NCBI RefSeq assembly: GCF_016597725.1
Contig: NZ_VCGY01000010.1
Location: 1 to 64,000, forward strand
Length of the DNA: 64,000 bases
Direction of reading: 5' to 3'
Origin: Marinobacter sp. 1-4A
Lineage (GTDB): Bacteria > Pseudomonadota > Gammaproteobacteria > Pseudomonadales > Oleiphilaceae
Positions within the stretch are counted from its first letter, which is position 1. Every line of letters begins with the position of its first letter. A program made the translations under genes and the position numbers. The notes under the pieces are model-generated. The model was not told the DNA's origin. It did not search any database and saw nothing but the letters and a program-made list of their open reading frames with translations. Below, one piece after another: positions 24,412 to 33,060 of this stretch.

Positions 24412-26270
24412 TAGCTGGCTCCGCTGGTTTCGGCGTGGTTGGTGATCAGGGCCGACGCTGCATCAATCACATCTTTCTGAGAACTAACGGATAGGTCAAT
24501 TACCTCACGGGCTTGAGCAACGTAGTAGGCCAATTGCTCATCGTGGCGGCTGCCGGCGTTATCCAGTGCTTTTTGGATGTTGACTAGGCTTTCCTGAAGC
24601 TGGGTGTTGGAGGCGCTGAACAGCTCCACGGCTTGTAGGAAGGCTTCGCTAAGTGCGCCCACTTCCTGACTGCTGCCGGTGATGTCTTCACCGAGCTTGC
24701 CGAGCTGTTGGCTTTGTTCCTGAATAAGAACATTGAAGCGTTCGCTGATGCCGGTGAGGGTGTCGCCCGCGCCACTGATCAAAGAGTCCACTGCTTGGCG
24801 CTGACTGTCGGCATTGCAGCGTTGGGATTCGAGCAGGCTGTCGAGTTCTTGCACCAGCCGTTGGCGCTCTTCCAGTAATTGGTTCTCGCGTTCGCTGTTA
24901 CGTGCCATCTCGTCTTGCAGCTTGGAAATCACTTGGGCGGCGGCTTTCGGGGTTTCCGAGGCGGTTTCTATCAGGCGGGTCATGGGCGCTTCCAGTCCGG
25001 AACCCAGCTCGTTCAGGTGTTTGGTAACGGTTGTTTCCAGCTGAGCCAGTCGCTCGTTGGCAGCTTCGCCCCTTGCTGCTTCTTGCTTGTGCAGTTCAGA
25101 GAGTTGCTCGCTGATGCGCGTAATGAGCGCATCCAAACCTTGTTGCTGATGGGTGGCAAGCTTGGCGCTTTCGTCCCGGAAGTGGGCTTGGGATTCCTGC
25201 AAGGTGCTTTGCAGATTATGTATTAGTTTTTCTGCGGTTTGCTGGTGTTGATCAAAACCCTTTTGCCAACGTTCACCTGCCTCGTGGCTGGCTTTCTGGA
25301 ACATGCTTGTGAGGTCGGCCAGTTGCTGATGGGCAGTCGCGGACCAGTTTTCTTGTAGCTCTCCGGCATTGGACTGAAGGGTTGCCATGGCTTCGGTCAC
25401 GATCGGCTCGATACGTTCGGCGGCAATGCGAGAGCTGGATTCCAGAGCCTTATCTAGGGACTGAGCAACAGAGTCCGCCAGACTCTGGTAATGCGTGCCC
25501 ACGGTGCTGTGAAACGCCTGCTGGTTCCGGGTCAGGGACTGCTCCAGTTGCTGGCCAAGCTGCTCCATGCGGGTTGTCATGGATTCCATGGCTGCGGCCA
25601 TTTGGGGTAGGGCGGTGGCTTGGGATTCCAATGCTTTGAACGCTTGCTGGCGCTGGTAGTCTGCCGACAAGTGATGTAACCGCTGGCGTAACGTTTTATC
25701 CAGATGGCGTGATACTTGTAAGCGTTCGCGGCGGCTTAAAGTGGAAGCGAGGCCCAGCATGGCGGAGGCTGCCACACCCGCAATAGATGTACCAAAGGCC
25801 AGACTCAGCCCGGCAATCGGGGCCGCGAGCGCCCCGCGAATTACGCTGAGATCGGTGCTGCCGTCCAGTGCCGAGGCGGCGCCGCTTAGGGTTACGATCA
25901 TGCCAGCAAAAGTTCCCAGCAAACCGAGCATCACCAGCAGGCCGACCAGATACGGCGTTAATTGTGGGCTGGGCAGTGCTGCAAAGTGGCCATCAACTCG
26001 CTTTTGCACCGAAAACTGAACCTGCTCCGGCAGGCCAGAGAGCCAGCCTTCAAGTTGCTCGCGGCTCTGCGGAACACTGCCAAGGCGCTCGGCGAGCTGT
26101 CGGGTGGTGCGACGGAACCCCATCAACTCGATAAAGCCCAATCCGTATACGCAAGCAATAATGCCCGTCACTGAAAGGGCGAGAAGGTCTGAGCCAAGAA
26201 AGCGTTGGCCTATCCAAGCCACCACGGCCAGGCCTATGGCAAACGCGAGAAAAAAGAAAAGTCTGCTCAT
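24411..26270 (-). CDS. DUF802 MotA/ExbB-like channel with long coiled-coil tail
   Basis: I set the start at ATG 26270 (619 aa), overlapping the DUF3348 stop by ATGA. Two N-terminal helices are followed by PYLVGLLVMLGLLGTFAGMI and GALAAPIAGLSLAFGTSIAG, the MotA/ExbB/ZorA proton-channel signature. About 430 residues of predicted coiled coil rich in Gln, Glu and Ala follow, like the cytoplasmic tail of ZorA. With the next gene's product it should build a rotary ion-channel complex. What it drives is unknown. Confidence 0.9.
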   Translation of the reverse strand: MSRLFFFLAFAIGLAVVAWIGQRFLGSDLLALSVTGIIACVYGLGFIELMGFRRTTRQLAERLGSVPQSREQLEGWLSGLPEQVQFSVQKRVDGHFAALPSPQLTPYLVGLLVMLGLLGTFAGMIVTLSGAASALDGSTDLSVIRGALAAPIAGLSLAFGTSIAGVAASAMLGLASTLSRRERLQVSRHLDKTLRQRLHHLSADYQRQQAFKALESQATALPQMAAAMESMTTRMEQLGQQLEQSLTRNQQAFHSTVGTHYQSLADSVAQSLDKALESSSRIAAERIEPIVTEAMATLQSNAGELQENWSATAHQQLADLTSMFQKASHEAGERWQKGFDQHQQTAEKLIHNLQSTLQESQAHFRDESAKLATHQQQGLDALITRISEQLSELHKQEAARGEAANERLAQLETTVTKHLNELGSGLEAPMTRLIETASETPKAAAQVISKLQDEMARNSERENQLLEERQRLVQELDSLLESQRCNADSQRQAVDSLISGAGDTLTGISERFNVLIQEQSQQLGKLGEDITGSSQEVGALSEAFLQAVELFSASNTQLQESLVNIQKALDNAGSRHDEQLAYYVAQAREVIDLSVSSQKDVIDAASALITNHAETSGAS

Positions 26271-26941
26271 TGAGAGTTCATTACCTCGTTTTGGCAAGCT
26301 TCAAGCAACCCCAGCACCGGCTCCAGCCGAACATCCAGTTCAGCGAGTAATAGATTCTGCGCTTCTTCGCAGTAACGGTGGAGCCCGTCATCTGGGGTGC
26401 AGCTGGCAAATTGTGCTAGCGCTTGAAACCGCTGTTCCAGCACTTTGGGAATATGGGAGAAACATTGGCTGGTGTAACCGGCCATGGCGTGATCAAACGT
26501 TGCATCCAATTCTGCCAGCCGGGCGAGAGTTTGGCTGTGATCCTTCATCGCTTTTCGGGTTTTGTCCCGAAGCTGGCGGCTAACGGCGATGACTTTGCGT
26601 TGCAGTGAGAGCCATGAGTTCAGGTAGTGCTCGAAATCTACGCAGTCGTTGGGCTCAACGTCATCACCGTAAGTCTTGATTTTGCGCATCAGCGCTTGGC
26701 GACTGTTGGCTAGCTCCTGAATGACACGATCAAAGACAGCCCTCTGATCCATGCCGGTTTGGCGCGCGCGAAACGTAATGGCTGAATCCAGAATAAGGGT
26801 GTCGGAAAGTCCAAACAGGCGCCCCAGCCGCTCTCCGCAACAGGGTAGCGGGCCATCAGAAACCGGTGCTCCAGACTGGGCTAGCAGTTGTAGCAATCTA
26901 TGCTGTGAAATTCCGGCAGAGTATGAAGGTGTTTGAGTCAT
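26267..26941 (-). CDS. DUF3348 family protein, first gene of the motor-like operon
   Basis: From ATG 26941 (224 aa; GTG 26956 is also in frame) the protein is mostly helical. HRLLQLLAQSGAPVSD and RLGRLFGLSDTLILDSAI match the DUF3348 opening. There are no membrane helices, so it is cytoplasmic. It leads a five-gene minus-strand operon and is coupled to DUF802 by a 4-bp overlap. Function unknown. Confidence 0.8.
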   Translation of the reverse strand: MTQTPSYSAGISQHRLLQLLAQSGAPVSDGPLPCCGERLGRLFGLSDTLILDSAITFRARQTGMDQRAVFDRVIQELANSRQALMRKIKTYGDDVEPNDCVDFEHYLNSWLSLQRKVIAVSRQLRDKTRKAMKDHSQTLARLAELDATFDHAMAGYTSQCFSHIPKVLEQRFQALAQFASCTPDDGLHRYCEEAQNLLLAELDVRLEPVLGLLEACQNEVMNSQ

Positions 26942-27058
26942 CGAATAATCGCGCACAGGTTGGGTGCCAGTGAAAACCCCGAGCTTTCAGGGGCGACTAT
27001 TCTAAAGGGTATGCGGGGTGATTGATAATGACGGACTCGTCAGAGCTGGCAATGAAGA

Positions 27059-27084
27059 GCGCCTGAACCTATGTGTTCAGGCGC
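27059..27084 (-). terminator. Hairpin terminator downstream of the peroxiredoxin gene
   Basis: GCGCCTGAAC (27059-27068), a 6-base loop and GTTCAGGCGC (27075-27084) make a perfect 10-bp stem, 20 bp after the stop at 27105. The T-run on the minus strand is weak. Confidence 0.6.
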
Positions 27085-27104
27085 AGACCAGTCAGGCTAT
27101 GCGA

Positions 27105-27842
27105 TTACCGCTTCGCCATCACCGCTTCGAGTTCATCGGCGCCACCAATCAGTTGGCCGTCGATAAATACCTGAGGGGTTGTGCCCTTGCCAGTTACCGC
27201 CTGCAAGGTGCTGTATGACAGACCACCGCCGCCCAGCGTTATCTCTTCATACTTATAGCCCTTTTGCTGTAGCAGCGTTTTGGCGCGAGTACAGTGTGGA
27301 CACCCGGGTTTCGTGAATATGCTCACCCGTGCCGGTAAGGTCACATCTGGCTTGATGTAATGCAGCATGGTGTCGGCATCCGATACTTCAAACGGGTCGC
27401 CCGGCTTGTCTGGCTCGATAAACATTTTTTCGATGGTTCCATCTTTTACCAGCATGGAATAGCGCCAGCTGCGGTCACCAAAGCCTATGTCGCTTTTGCT
27501 AACCAGCATTCCGATCTCACGGGTGAAGTCGCCGTTGCCGTCCGGAATAAATTCGATGTTGTCTGCGTGTTGATCTTCTGCCCACGCCTGCATAACGAAT
27601 GGGTCGTTCACCGATAGGCAGATTACACGATCTACACCCAGCTCCTTGAAGACGGGTGCCAGCTCGTTATATCGGGGTAAATGGGTGCTTGAACAGGTAG
27701 GTGTAAACGCGCCCGGCAAGGCGAACACAACAACCGTTTGATCGTTAAACAGTTCATTGCTCGTTATCGATTTCCACTCATTATCAACGCGAATGGGAAA
27801 CGTAACTTGGGGGACTTTTTTACCTTCCGATGAACTTAGCAT
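27105..27842 (-). CDS. Hybrid peroxiredoxin-glutaredoxin (Prx5/Grx) peroxidase
   Basis: The 245-residue protein joins a Prx5 domain (residues 1-160; PGAFTPTCSSTHLPRY with the peroxidatic cysteine) to a glutaredoxin domain (FTKPGCPHCTRAKTLL, CxxC; TTPQVFIDGQLIGG). Fused enzymes of this type, known from Haemophilus and other proteobacteria, reduce peroxides with glutathione supplied through the glutaredoxin half. It is cytoplasmic. Confidence 0.94.
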   Translation of the reverse strand: MLSSSEGKKVPQVTFPIRVDNEWKSITSNELFNDQTVVVFALPGAFTPTCSSTHLPRYNELAPVFKELGVDRVICLSVNDPFVMQAWAEDQHADNIEFIPDGNGDFTREIGMLVSKSDIGFGDRSWRYSMLVKDGTIEKMFIEPDKPGDPFEVSDADTMLHYIKPDVTLPARVSIFTKPGCPHCTRAKTLLQQKGYKYEEITLGGGGLSYSTLQAVTGKGTTPQVFIDGQLIGGADELEAVMAKR

Positions 27843-27888
27843 TTTAAATTCCTTGGAGTTCGTTGGATTATCTTCGACAGCTAGGGCA

Positions 27889-28914
27889 CTAATTCAAGCC
27901 ATATTGCCGTGGTCGATCAAACCTGTAAAACCCATCTTCCTCTTCCCGGGCGATGGTGGGGGCAGCCATTCCGAAATGCTTCTCGCGCAGTTCGCCTAGG
28001 GCTTGGTCAAGGTCTTCGCCAGACAGGCGCTGAATCAGAGCATCCCGTTCGGCAGAGTAGACTTCGCCCTTCTGCCATTTTGCTTCCCGGATCTGATCTT
28101 GTTTGGCCATTCGTTCCACGGCGCCCTCAGAGTAGCCCAGTTGTAGCCTAAGGTCATTAATGGCTTGTTGGCGTTTGTCTGAAGGCATCTGTTCTAACCG
28201 ATGTTGCACGCTTTCTAAACTGAATAGAGCGTGCCCCAGCGCGCCAGATCCAACAAACTGTAGAGACATACCTCCGCCGTACACTTCTTCGGCGCTGGTT
28301 TGCAGCTGATGGGCGAGCTCTGTTAACTGCAGCTCATTGGCGTTTTCCAAGTGCGCCACCTTTTTCCGGAATACTTGAGACTTCTCTTCCAGATAAGATT
28401 CTTCTTCTCCCCAGATCTGGCTTGCTAAGGCCCCGAAGATGGCCTCTCGTTGCTGCCAAATCTCCATTTCCTGCTTGAGCGTGGGGAGGGCATGCAGGCG
28501 TAATTCATTGTCATCTAACCATGTGTTGTAGCGGTCGAGGTTGGCCATAAGGACCATGATGTCCTCGTGTAGTTCCGGAAATGCTGTTTCTATCGCACTC
28601 TCAAACAAGTGAGCGCCGTCTTCCGGGTACTTTTCCATCAATGCTCGTCGTTCGTTATATAGGCGCGCTTGAGTGACAGGATCGGCTATGGTGTCTCCAT
28701 AGCTTTCCAAATATTGCACAGCCAACTCGACAGCCATCTGCGTTGAGTTTTTTTGGGCGGAGCCGTCCAACGGTTGTTCTGAAGAGGCGCTGTATTCGAT
28801 TGCATGGGCTACCTGCTGGGTCTGTTCATCGGATTGGTGCAGATACAGGTAGCCACTGATTGCGCCAGCGGCGACGATGACCGTTAGAAGGCCATAACGT
28901 ATTTTTGAGCTCAT
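27889..28914 (-). CDS. Lipase-chaperone (LifO/Lif)-like membrane protein
   Basis: The 341-residue protein has an N-terminal membrane anchor (YGLLTVIVAAGAISGYLYLH), a linker and a long helical body. The C-terminus, LRLQLGYSEGAVERMAKQDQ and WQKGEVYSAERDALIQRLSG up to LREKHFGMAAP, resembles the end of lipase-specific foldases. The N-proximal RxxFDY motif of classical Lif proteins is not obvious. It follows an SGNH-hydrolase lipoprotein gene by 58 bp with a small GC hairpin (28938-28953) between, so that hydrolase may be its client. Moderately sure of the family. Confidence 0.75.
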   Translation of the reverse strand: MSSKIRYGLLTVIVAAGAISGYLYLHQSDEQTQQVAHAIEYSASSEQPLDGSAQKNSTQMAVELAVQYLESYGDTIADPVTQARLYNERRALMEKYPEDGAHLFESAIETAFPELHEDIMVLMANLDRYNTWLDDNELRLHALPTLKQEMEIWQQREAIFGALASQIWGEEESYLEEKSQVFRKKVAHLENANELQLTELAHQLQTSAEEVYGGGMSLQFVGSGALGHALFSLESVQHRLEQMPSDKRQQAINDLRLQLGYSEGAVERMAKQDQIREAKWQKGEVYSAERDALIQRLSGEDLDQALGELREKHFGMAAPTIAREEEDGFYRFDRPRQYGLN

Positions 28915-28972
28915 GGTTTTGCCTTAAAAAGCATGGCGGCCGCGAATGCGGCCACCAAATTCCAGTTGCTGA

Positions 28973-29752
28973 TTACAGCAGGGGTTGAAGCTTGGGCCAG
29001 ATTAGATCCGCAATTTTACGCGAGCCACTGTCTGTAGGGTGAATGCCGTCAAAAATAATGTCGCTGTTGTTGATAACGGCGCGGGGATCAACAAAGGTAC
29101 AGTCCAGCACGGAGTTCTCGCACGCACGAGCCAGAACGGTATTGCCATAATCGACGGCTTCTTTCATGTCCTTCAGGCGGAATAACCCGTTCTTTGTGTA
29201 GTAGTACCCCGTCAAAATGCCCTTCCGGACGCCAGCCTCGGCCATTTCATTGAGAAAATCGACACCTTCAACGTAAGTGTCGTTAATAATGTCTATGCAC
29301 TTCTGGCTTAGCCTTCCGAAGCGGTACCAAGGCGTTTTGCAGCTATTCGAGTTGAACAGAATTGCGGGGATCAAAAGATCGTTGCCGCCAGCGTCACCTA
29401 CCATAATGTCAATGTTGGGGTCGTCGGCGACAGCCTCGCGAAACTGGTCAGGAATGGAGGGTGCAATCAGCTCACCACTCAGCTCAGCACCGGAGACGGT
29501 ATAGCGCCGAAAGGTTTGACCTGCTTTGGCCTCAAGCTGATTCTGTATCTCGCCAGACAGCGCGAATATTGAATCACCAATGAAAACCACTTCGTTGTTA
29601 TCTGCATCCGTAACCTTGTCGTTACTCAGCAGGTAGCCCAGCTCGCTACAACCAGTGAACAGCAGCGCGGCACACATAACGACCGCAGCCCGCAGTTGGG
29701 CTGTGCGGCTTAGCGCTGACACAGCTGTTCGTTTTTCATAATTGTTATCCAT
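28973..29752 (-). CDS. SGNH/GDSL-hydrolase lipoprotein
   Basis: The 259-residue protein has a signal with lipobox LFTGC (residues about 31-35), so it is probably anchored in the outer membrane. The catalytic blocks are in order: VVFIGDSIFAL (block I Ser), SGAELSG, GDAGGNDLL (block III Asn) and DGIHPTD (block V Asp-His). It should be an esterase or lipase-like hydrolase. It is upstream of the foldase-like gene in one presumed operon. Confidence 0.9.
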   Translation of the reverse strand: MDNNYEKRTAVSALSRTAQLRAAVVMCAALLFTGCSELGYLLSNDKVTDADNNEVVFIGDSIFALSGEIQNQLEAKAGQTFRRYTVSGAELSGELIAPSIPDQFREAVADDPNIDIMVGDAGGNDLLIPAILFNSNSCKTPWYRFGRLSQKCIDIINDTYVEGVDFLNEMAEAGVRKGILTGYYYTKNGLFRLKDMKEAVDYGNTVLARACENSVLDCTFVDPRAVINNSDIIFDGIHPTDSGSRKIADLIWPKLQPLL

Positions 29753-30026
29753 TATTGCAACTCCGTTTGTAAGGGAAATATCGATTTTTCTTTTGATACT
29801 GCGGTATGGATAGTGAACTGAAATGGTTGTTTTTAGAAACTAGAAGGGGGGCTTTATCTTGTCCTAAGCGGCCAGTTGCAAGCCACTGTGAGGCGGGTCA
29901 CATTGGGCTTCACGCATGAAGCCATGCGTAGGCTGGCATAGGGTAAGAGGGCTCAGTGATAGGGTGGATTTGGGTCCACTGGGAATGCATCCGCGCGCTG
30001 GCAACGCGATGTTGGTTGGCCGGTAT

Positions 30027-31289
30027 TTAGTTTCCGGACCAACCAATCAAAATCGGAACATACACGATTAAAAGAAGGACGCTGATTAATGTCAGCAAGT
30101 AAGGGATAATTGCACGAGTGATGCGTTCCAGTGGCAGTTGCGTGATTGAGGAAGCCACGTAAAGGTTAATGGCCACAGGCGGAGTGATCATGCCGACCGC
30201 TAATCCTACAACGATAACTATGCCGAAATGGATTGGGTCTATGCCCAGCTGGAGTACCAGCGGCAGCAATACGGGTGTGAGGATTATCAAAGCGCTGGCG
30301 GTTTCGATGAACACGCCGGTCAGCAGGATAATGCCAACCACTAGCAACATGATGATGTAGGGGTTAGTAGAGATAGATAACACGGCTTGAGCAATGGCGC
30401 CAGGCACCTGCCAGCTGGAAAGTGTCCAGCTTAGCACCGCTGAAGTGGCGATCACCAACATGATCACTGAGGTGGTAATGGCTGAGCGAATCAGGATGCG
30501 ATACACATCTTTCAGCTTGAGATCGCGATAGATGAACAGTGAAACAATTAGGGCGTAGTTGACGGCCACCACTGCCGCCTCACTGGGTGTGAAAATGCCT
30601 GAAAATATGCCACCCAGAATGATTACCGGGGTCATCAACCCCCAGCTCGCGCTTTTTAGGGTGCGCCATATGGTGCCTAGTGAGAGGGGCGTGCCTTTTG
30701 GGTACTGGCGTTTGTATGCCTGAGCAATCGCAATAGCCATCAACCCCAGTCCCATGGCCAGCCCGGGCAAAAAGCCGTTCAGGAATAGCTCGGTTACCGA
30801 CTGCTGAGCAATTACGGCATAGATAATCATAGGTACGGAAGGCGGAATCACCACGCCCAAGGTACCGCTTGCAGCAATTAGGCTGGCGGCAGACGCCGGG
30901 TCATAACCTTTCTTACGCAATTCCGGCACTAGGCTTGAGCCTACTGCAGCGGTAGTTGCTGCCCCGGAGCCTGAGATTGCGGCAAAGAACATCCCTGCCA
31001 TCACGGATACTAGCGACAAGCCTCCACGCAGAAAGCCGAAGAGAGAGTCGGCAAAATTAACCAGCCTCTCGCTAACCTTGCCTTGAGCCATCAGATCGCC
31101 CGCGAGTATGAACATGGGAATGGCTACCAGCGCGAACGAGTTTATACCCTGAAACATCTGTTGGGTGACGACCATCAGCGGCACGTCAGCCTGACTCAGC
31201 GCGACCATGGTGCTGGCACCTATCGCCAAGGCAATAGGCACACCAAGTAGCATAAGCGCGAAGAATAGCCCGAACAGAAGCAGTGTCAT
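30027..31289 (-). CDS. dctM: TRAP-transporter large permease (DctM)
   Basis: The 420-residue protein has about 12 membrane helices and the DctM landmarks VPIALAIGASTMVALSQAD, ALVAIPMFILAGDLMAQG, AAISGSGAATTAAVGSSLVP and MITPPVAINLYVAS. It catalyses sodium-driven uptake of a carboxylate delivered by DctP. ATG overlaps the dctQ stop (ATGA). Last gene of the dctPQM operon. Confidence 0.94.
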   Translation of the reverse strand: MTLLLFGLFFALMLLGVPIALAIGASTMVALSQADVPLMVVTQQMFQGINSFALVAIPMFILAGDLMAQGKVSERLVNFADSLFGFLRGGLSLVSVMAGMFFAAISGSGAATTAAVGSSLVPELRKKGYDPASAASLIAASGTLGVVIPPSVPMIIYAVIAQQSVTELFLNGFLPGLAMGLGLMAIAIAQAYKRQYPKGTPLSLGTIWRTLKSASWGLMTPVIILGGIFSGIFTPSEAAVVAVNYALIVSLFIYRDLKLKDVYRILIRSAITTSVIMLVIATSAVLSWTLSSWQVPGAIAQAVLSISTNPYIIMLLVVGIILLTGVFIETASALIILTPVLLPLVLQLGIDPIHFGIVIVVGLAVGMITPPVAINLYVASSITQLPLERITRAIIPYLLTLISVLLLIVYVPILIGWSGN

Positions 31290-31804
31290 TGAGTGGGCCC
31301 CTCAACAGGTTCGTCTTTCATGATCAGCTCTACCAAGTCCACCAAGGCATACCAGCACATTATGGCGGCGCTAAGTGGGATCACGGCGTAAACGTAAGTC
31401 ATGGAAAGTCGCAATGAGGCAGATTTCTGATAGCTTTGCACTTGCATATAGCGATAGCCAATCACTACAAGGGCCACAAGGAAACCGAGCACGGCGAGCG
31501 TGGCGAGGATGCGTGCGCCTTTTCTAAGCTGAACCGGCAGGGCATCTACCGCAAATGTCACAGCAATGTGCCTGCCCCGCTGAAAAGCCAGAGTGCTGGC
31601 TAAAAAGGTAATCCATACCAGTAAAAAGCGGCTTACTTCTTCAGTCCAGCCGACCGCGCTGAATAACACCCGGGAGACAATTTGTAGGGTAATCACCCCA
31701 ATCAATGCCGCCATGGCAGCGAAGACCACAGGCTGGAGTATTGCATCCAGCCTGTGTTCAATTCGCTTCAGCAACGTTAGCAGCGATCGAGTTGCTTCTG
31801 TCAC
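31286..31804 (-). CDS. dctQ: TRAP-transporter small permease (DctQ)
   Basis: The 172-residue protein has four membrane helices, with GWTEEVSRFLLVWITFLAST, the typical DctQ central motif. GTG 31804 directly follows the dctP stop. It forms the small membrane subunit of the transporter with DctM. Confidence 0.92.
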   Translation of the reverse strand: MTEATRSLLTLLKRIEHRLDAILQPVVFAAMAALIGVITLQIVSRVLFSAVGWTEEVSRFLLVWITFLASTLAFQRGRHIAVTFAVDALPVQLRKGARILATLAVLGFLVALVVIGYRYMQVQSYQKSASLRLSMTYVYAVIPLSAAIMCWYALVDLVELIMKDEPVEGPTQ

Positions 31805-32800
31805 TTACTTTAAAGCCTTCTGAATACGTGGCAGGTAATCACCGAATTGCTTGCCGTACTTTTCATACACTGGAGCCACTGCCGATTGAAAGGCTGCGAT
31901 ATCCGGATTGTCGTTGATCTGCATACCGGCTTCGCTCAGCTCGGCCAGCTGCTTAGACGCCATTTCGGCGTTTACTTTGCGCTCATGCTCGGCGGCCTCT
32001 TGAGCGGCCTGAGCTAGCACATCTTGAGCAGCTTCGGGTAGCTTATTCCAAGCGGGCATGCCCATAACAAAGATGGCCGGGGCGTATGTGTGCCGCGAAA
32101 GGGTCATATAGTTCTGAGTCTCGTTGAGCTTGAAAGAGTGAACCACGTTGACCGGGTTTTCCTGCCCATCAATGGTGCCTTGTTGCATGGCGGTCAAGGC
32201 TTCTGTCCAGGCCATTGGGATGGCGTTTGCACCTAATGCACGGAAAGTATCCACATACACCGGGTTTTCCATCACACGAATGCGTAGGCCGTCCATGTCT
32301 TCCGGCTTGTTGACCGCGCGCTCGCTGTTCGTCAGGTTGCGAAAACCACGCTCGGCATAGGCCAGACCTTTCAGGTTAACATCAGAGAGCTTGTTCAGTA
32401 GTTCCTTGCCGATGGGCCCATCAAGCACATCGTAAGCGGCTTGCGGTGAAGGAAACAAAAACGGAAGCTCGAAAACTGCCATTTCTTCGACAAAGTTAGC
32501 CACCGGGCCATTGGTAATCACGCCCATATCAACGGTGCCTATCTGCATACCCTCCAGCAGGGTGCGTTCATCACCCAGTGAAGCGTTAGGGTAAAGCTCA
32601 ATGCTCACAGCACCTTCGGTGCGCTCTGCGACCAAATCCTGAAACTTTACAGCAGCAATATGAAAGCCATCCTGCTCATTGACCACGTGCGCCAAGCGCA
32701 GAGTGACCGGGTCCATATCGGCAAAGTTGGAGGCAAAAGCAGTGCTGGCTAGAGCCAGTGATATGCTTAGTGTCAGCGTGTTCAAAGTGAGTTTTGTCAT
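31805..32800 (-). CDS. dctP: TRAP-transporter solute-binding protein (DctP)
   Basis: The 331-residue protein has a signal peptide (LNTLTLSISLALASTAFA). LRLAHVVNEQDGFHIAAVKF, VFELPFLFPSPQAAYDVL, GLRIRVMENPVYVDTFRALG and QQGTIDGQENPVNVV identify the DctP family and its carboxylate-binding arginine. AAGGAAAA precedes the ATG. The ligand is probably a C4-dicarboxylate or related acid, but specificity cannot be read. Start of the dctPQM operon. Confidence 0.93.
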   Translation of the reverse strand: MTKLTLNTLTLSISLALASTAFASNFADMDPVTLRLAHVVNEQDGFHIAAVKFQDLVAERTEGAVSIELYPNASLGDERTLLEGMQIGTVDMGVITNGPVANFVEEMAVFELPFLFPSPQAAYDVLDGPIGKELLNKLSDVNLKGLAYAERGFRNLTNSERAVNKPEDMDGLRIRVMENPVYVDTFRALGANAIPMAWTEALTAMQQGTIDGQENPVNVVHSFKLNETQNYMTLSRHTYAPAIFVMGMPAWNKLPEAAQDVLAQAAQEAAEHERKVNAEMASKQLAELSEAGMQINDNPDIAAFQSAVAPVYEKYGKQFGDYLPRIQKALK

Positions 32801-33060
32801 TGTAATTTTCCTTGATAAATCAGGAGGTAGCGTTTTTGAGAAACGTGCCGTCGCTAAAGATAGGGAACGAACGTTGAGCTTAGTTGATTTAAAGTAGAAA
32901 ATCGATTGGACTGAAGGCTATCCCAGTTACGGTTTTTCAGCCAAATAAAACGGTGCGTCAGCTTTCATGTTTCAGTTATTCCGCCTATGTTGAAGTGACA
33001 GTCATATGCCGGAATCGGCGCATAGAGTTCATCTCACGCAGTGCAATAAGGAAGGGCGCC

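Noticed and set aside
21948..26941. Calling the motor-like operon a Zorya system
   Set aside because: The known Zorya partners (ZorC, ZorD or ZorE) are absent, so only a structural resemblance is claimed.
29753..30026. Gap between the SGNH gene and dctM, with a 60-codon minus-strand frame
   Set aside because: The frame overlaps the dctM end and has no support; no terminator with a T-run could be confirmed.
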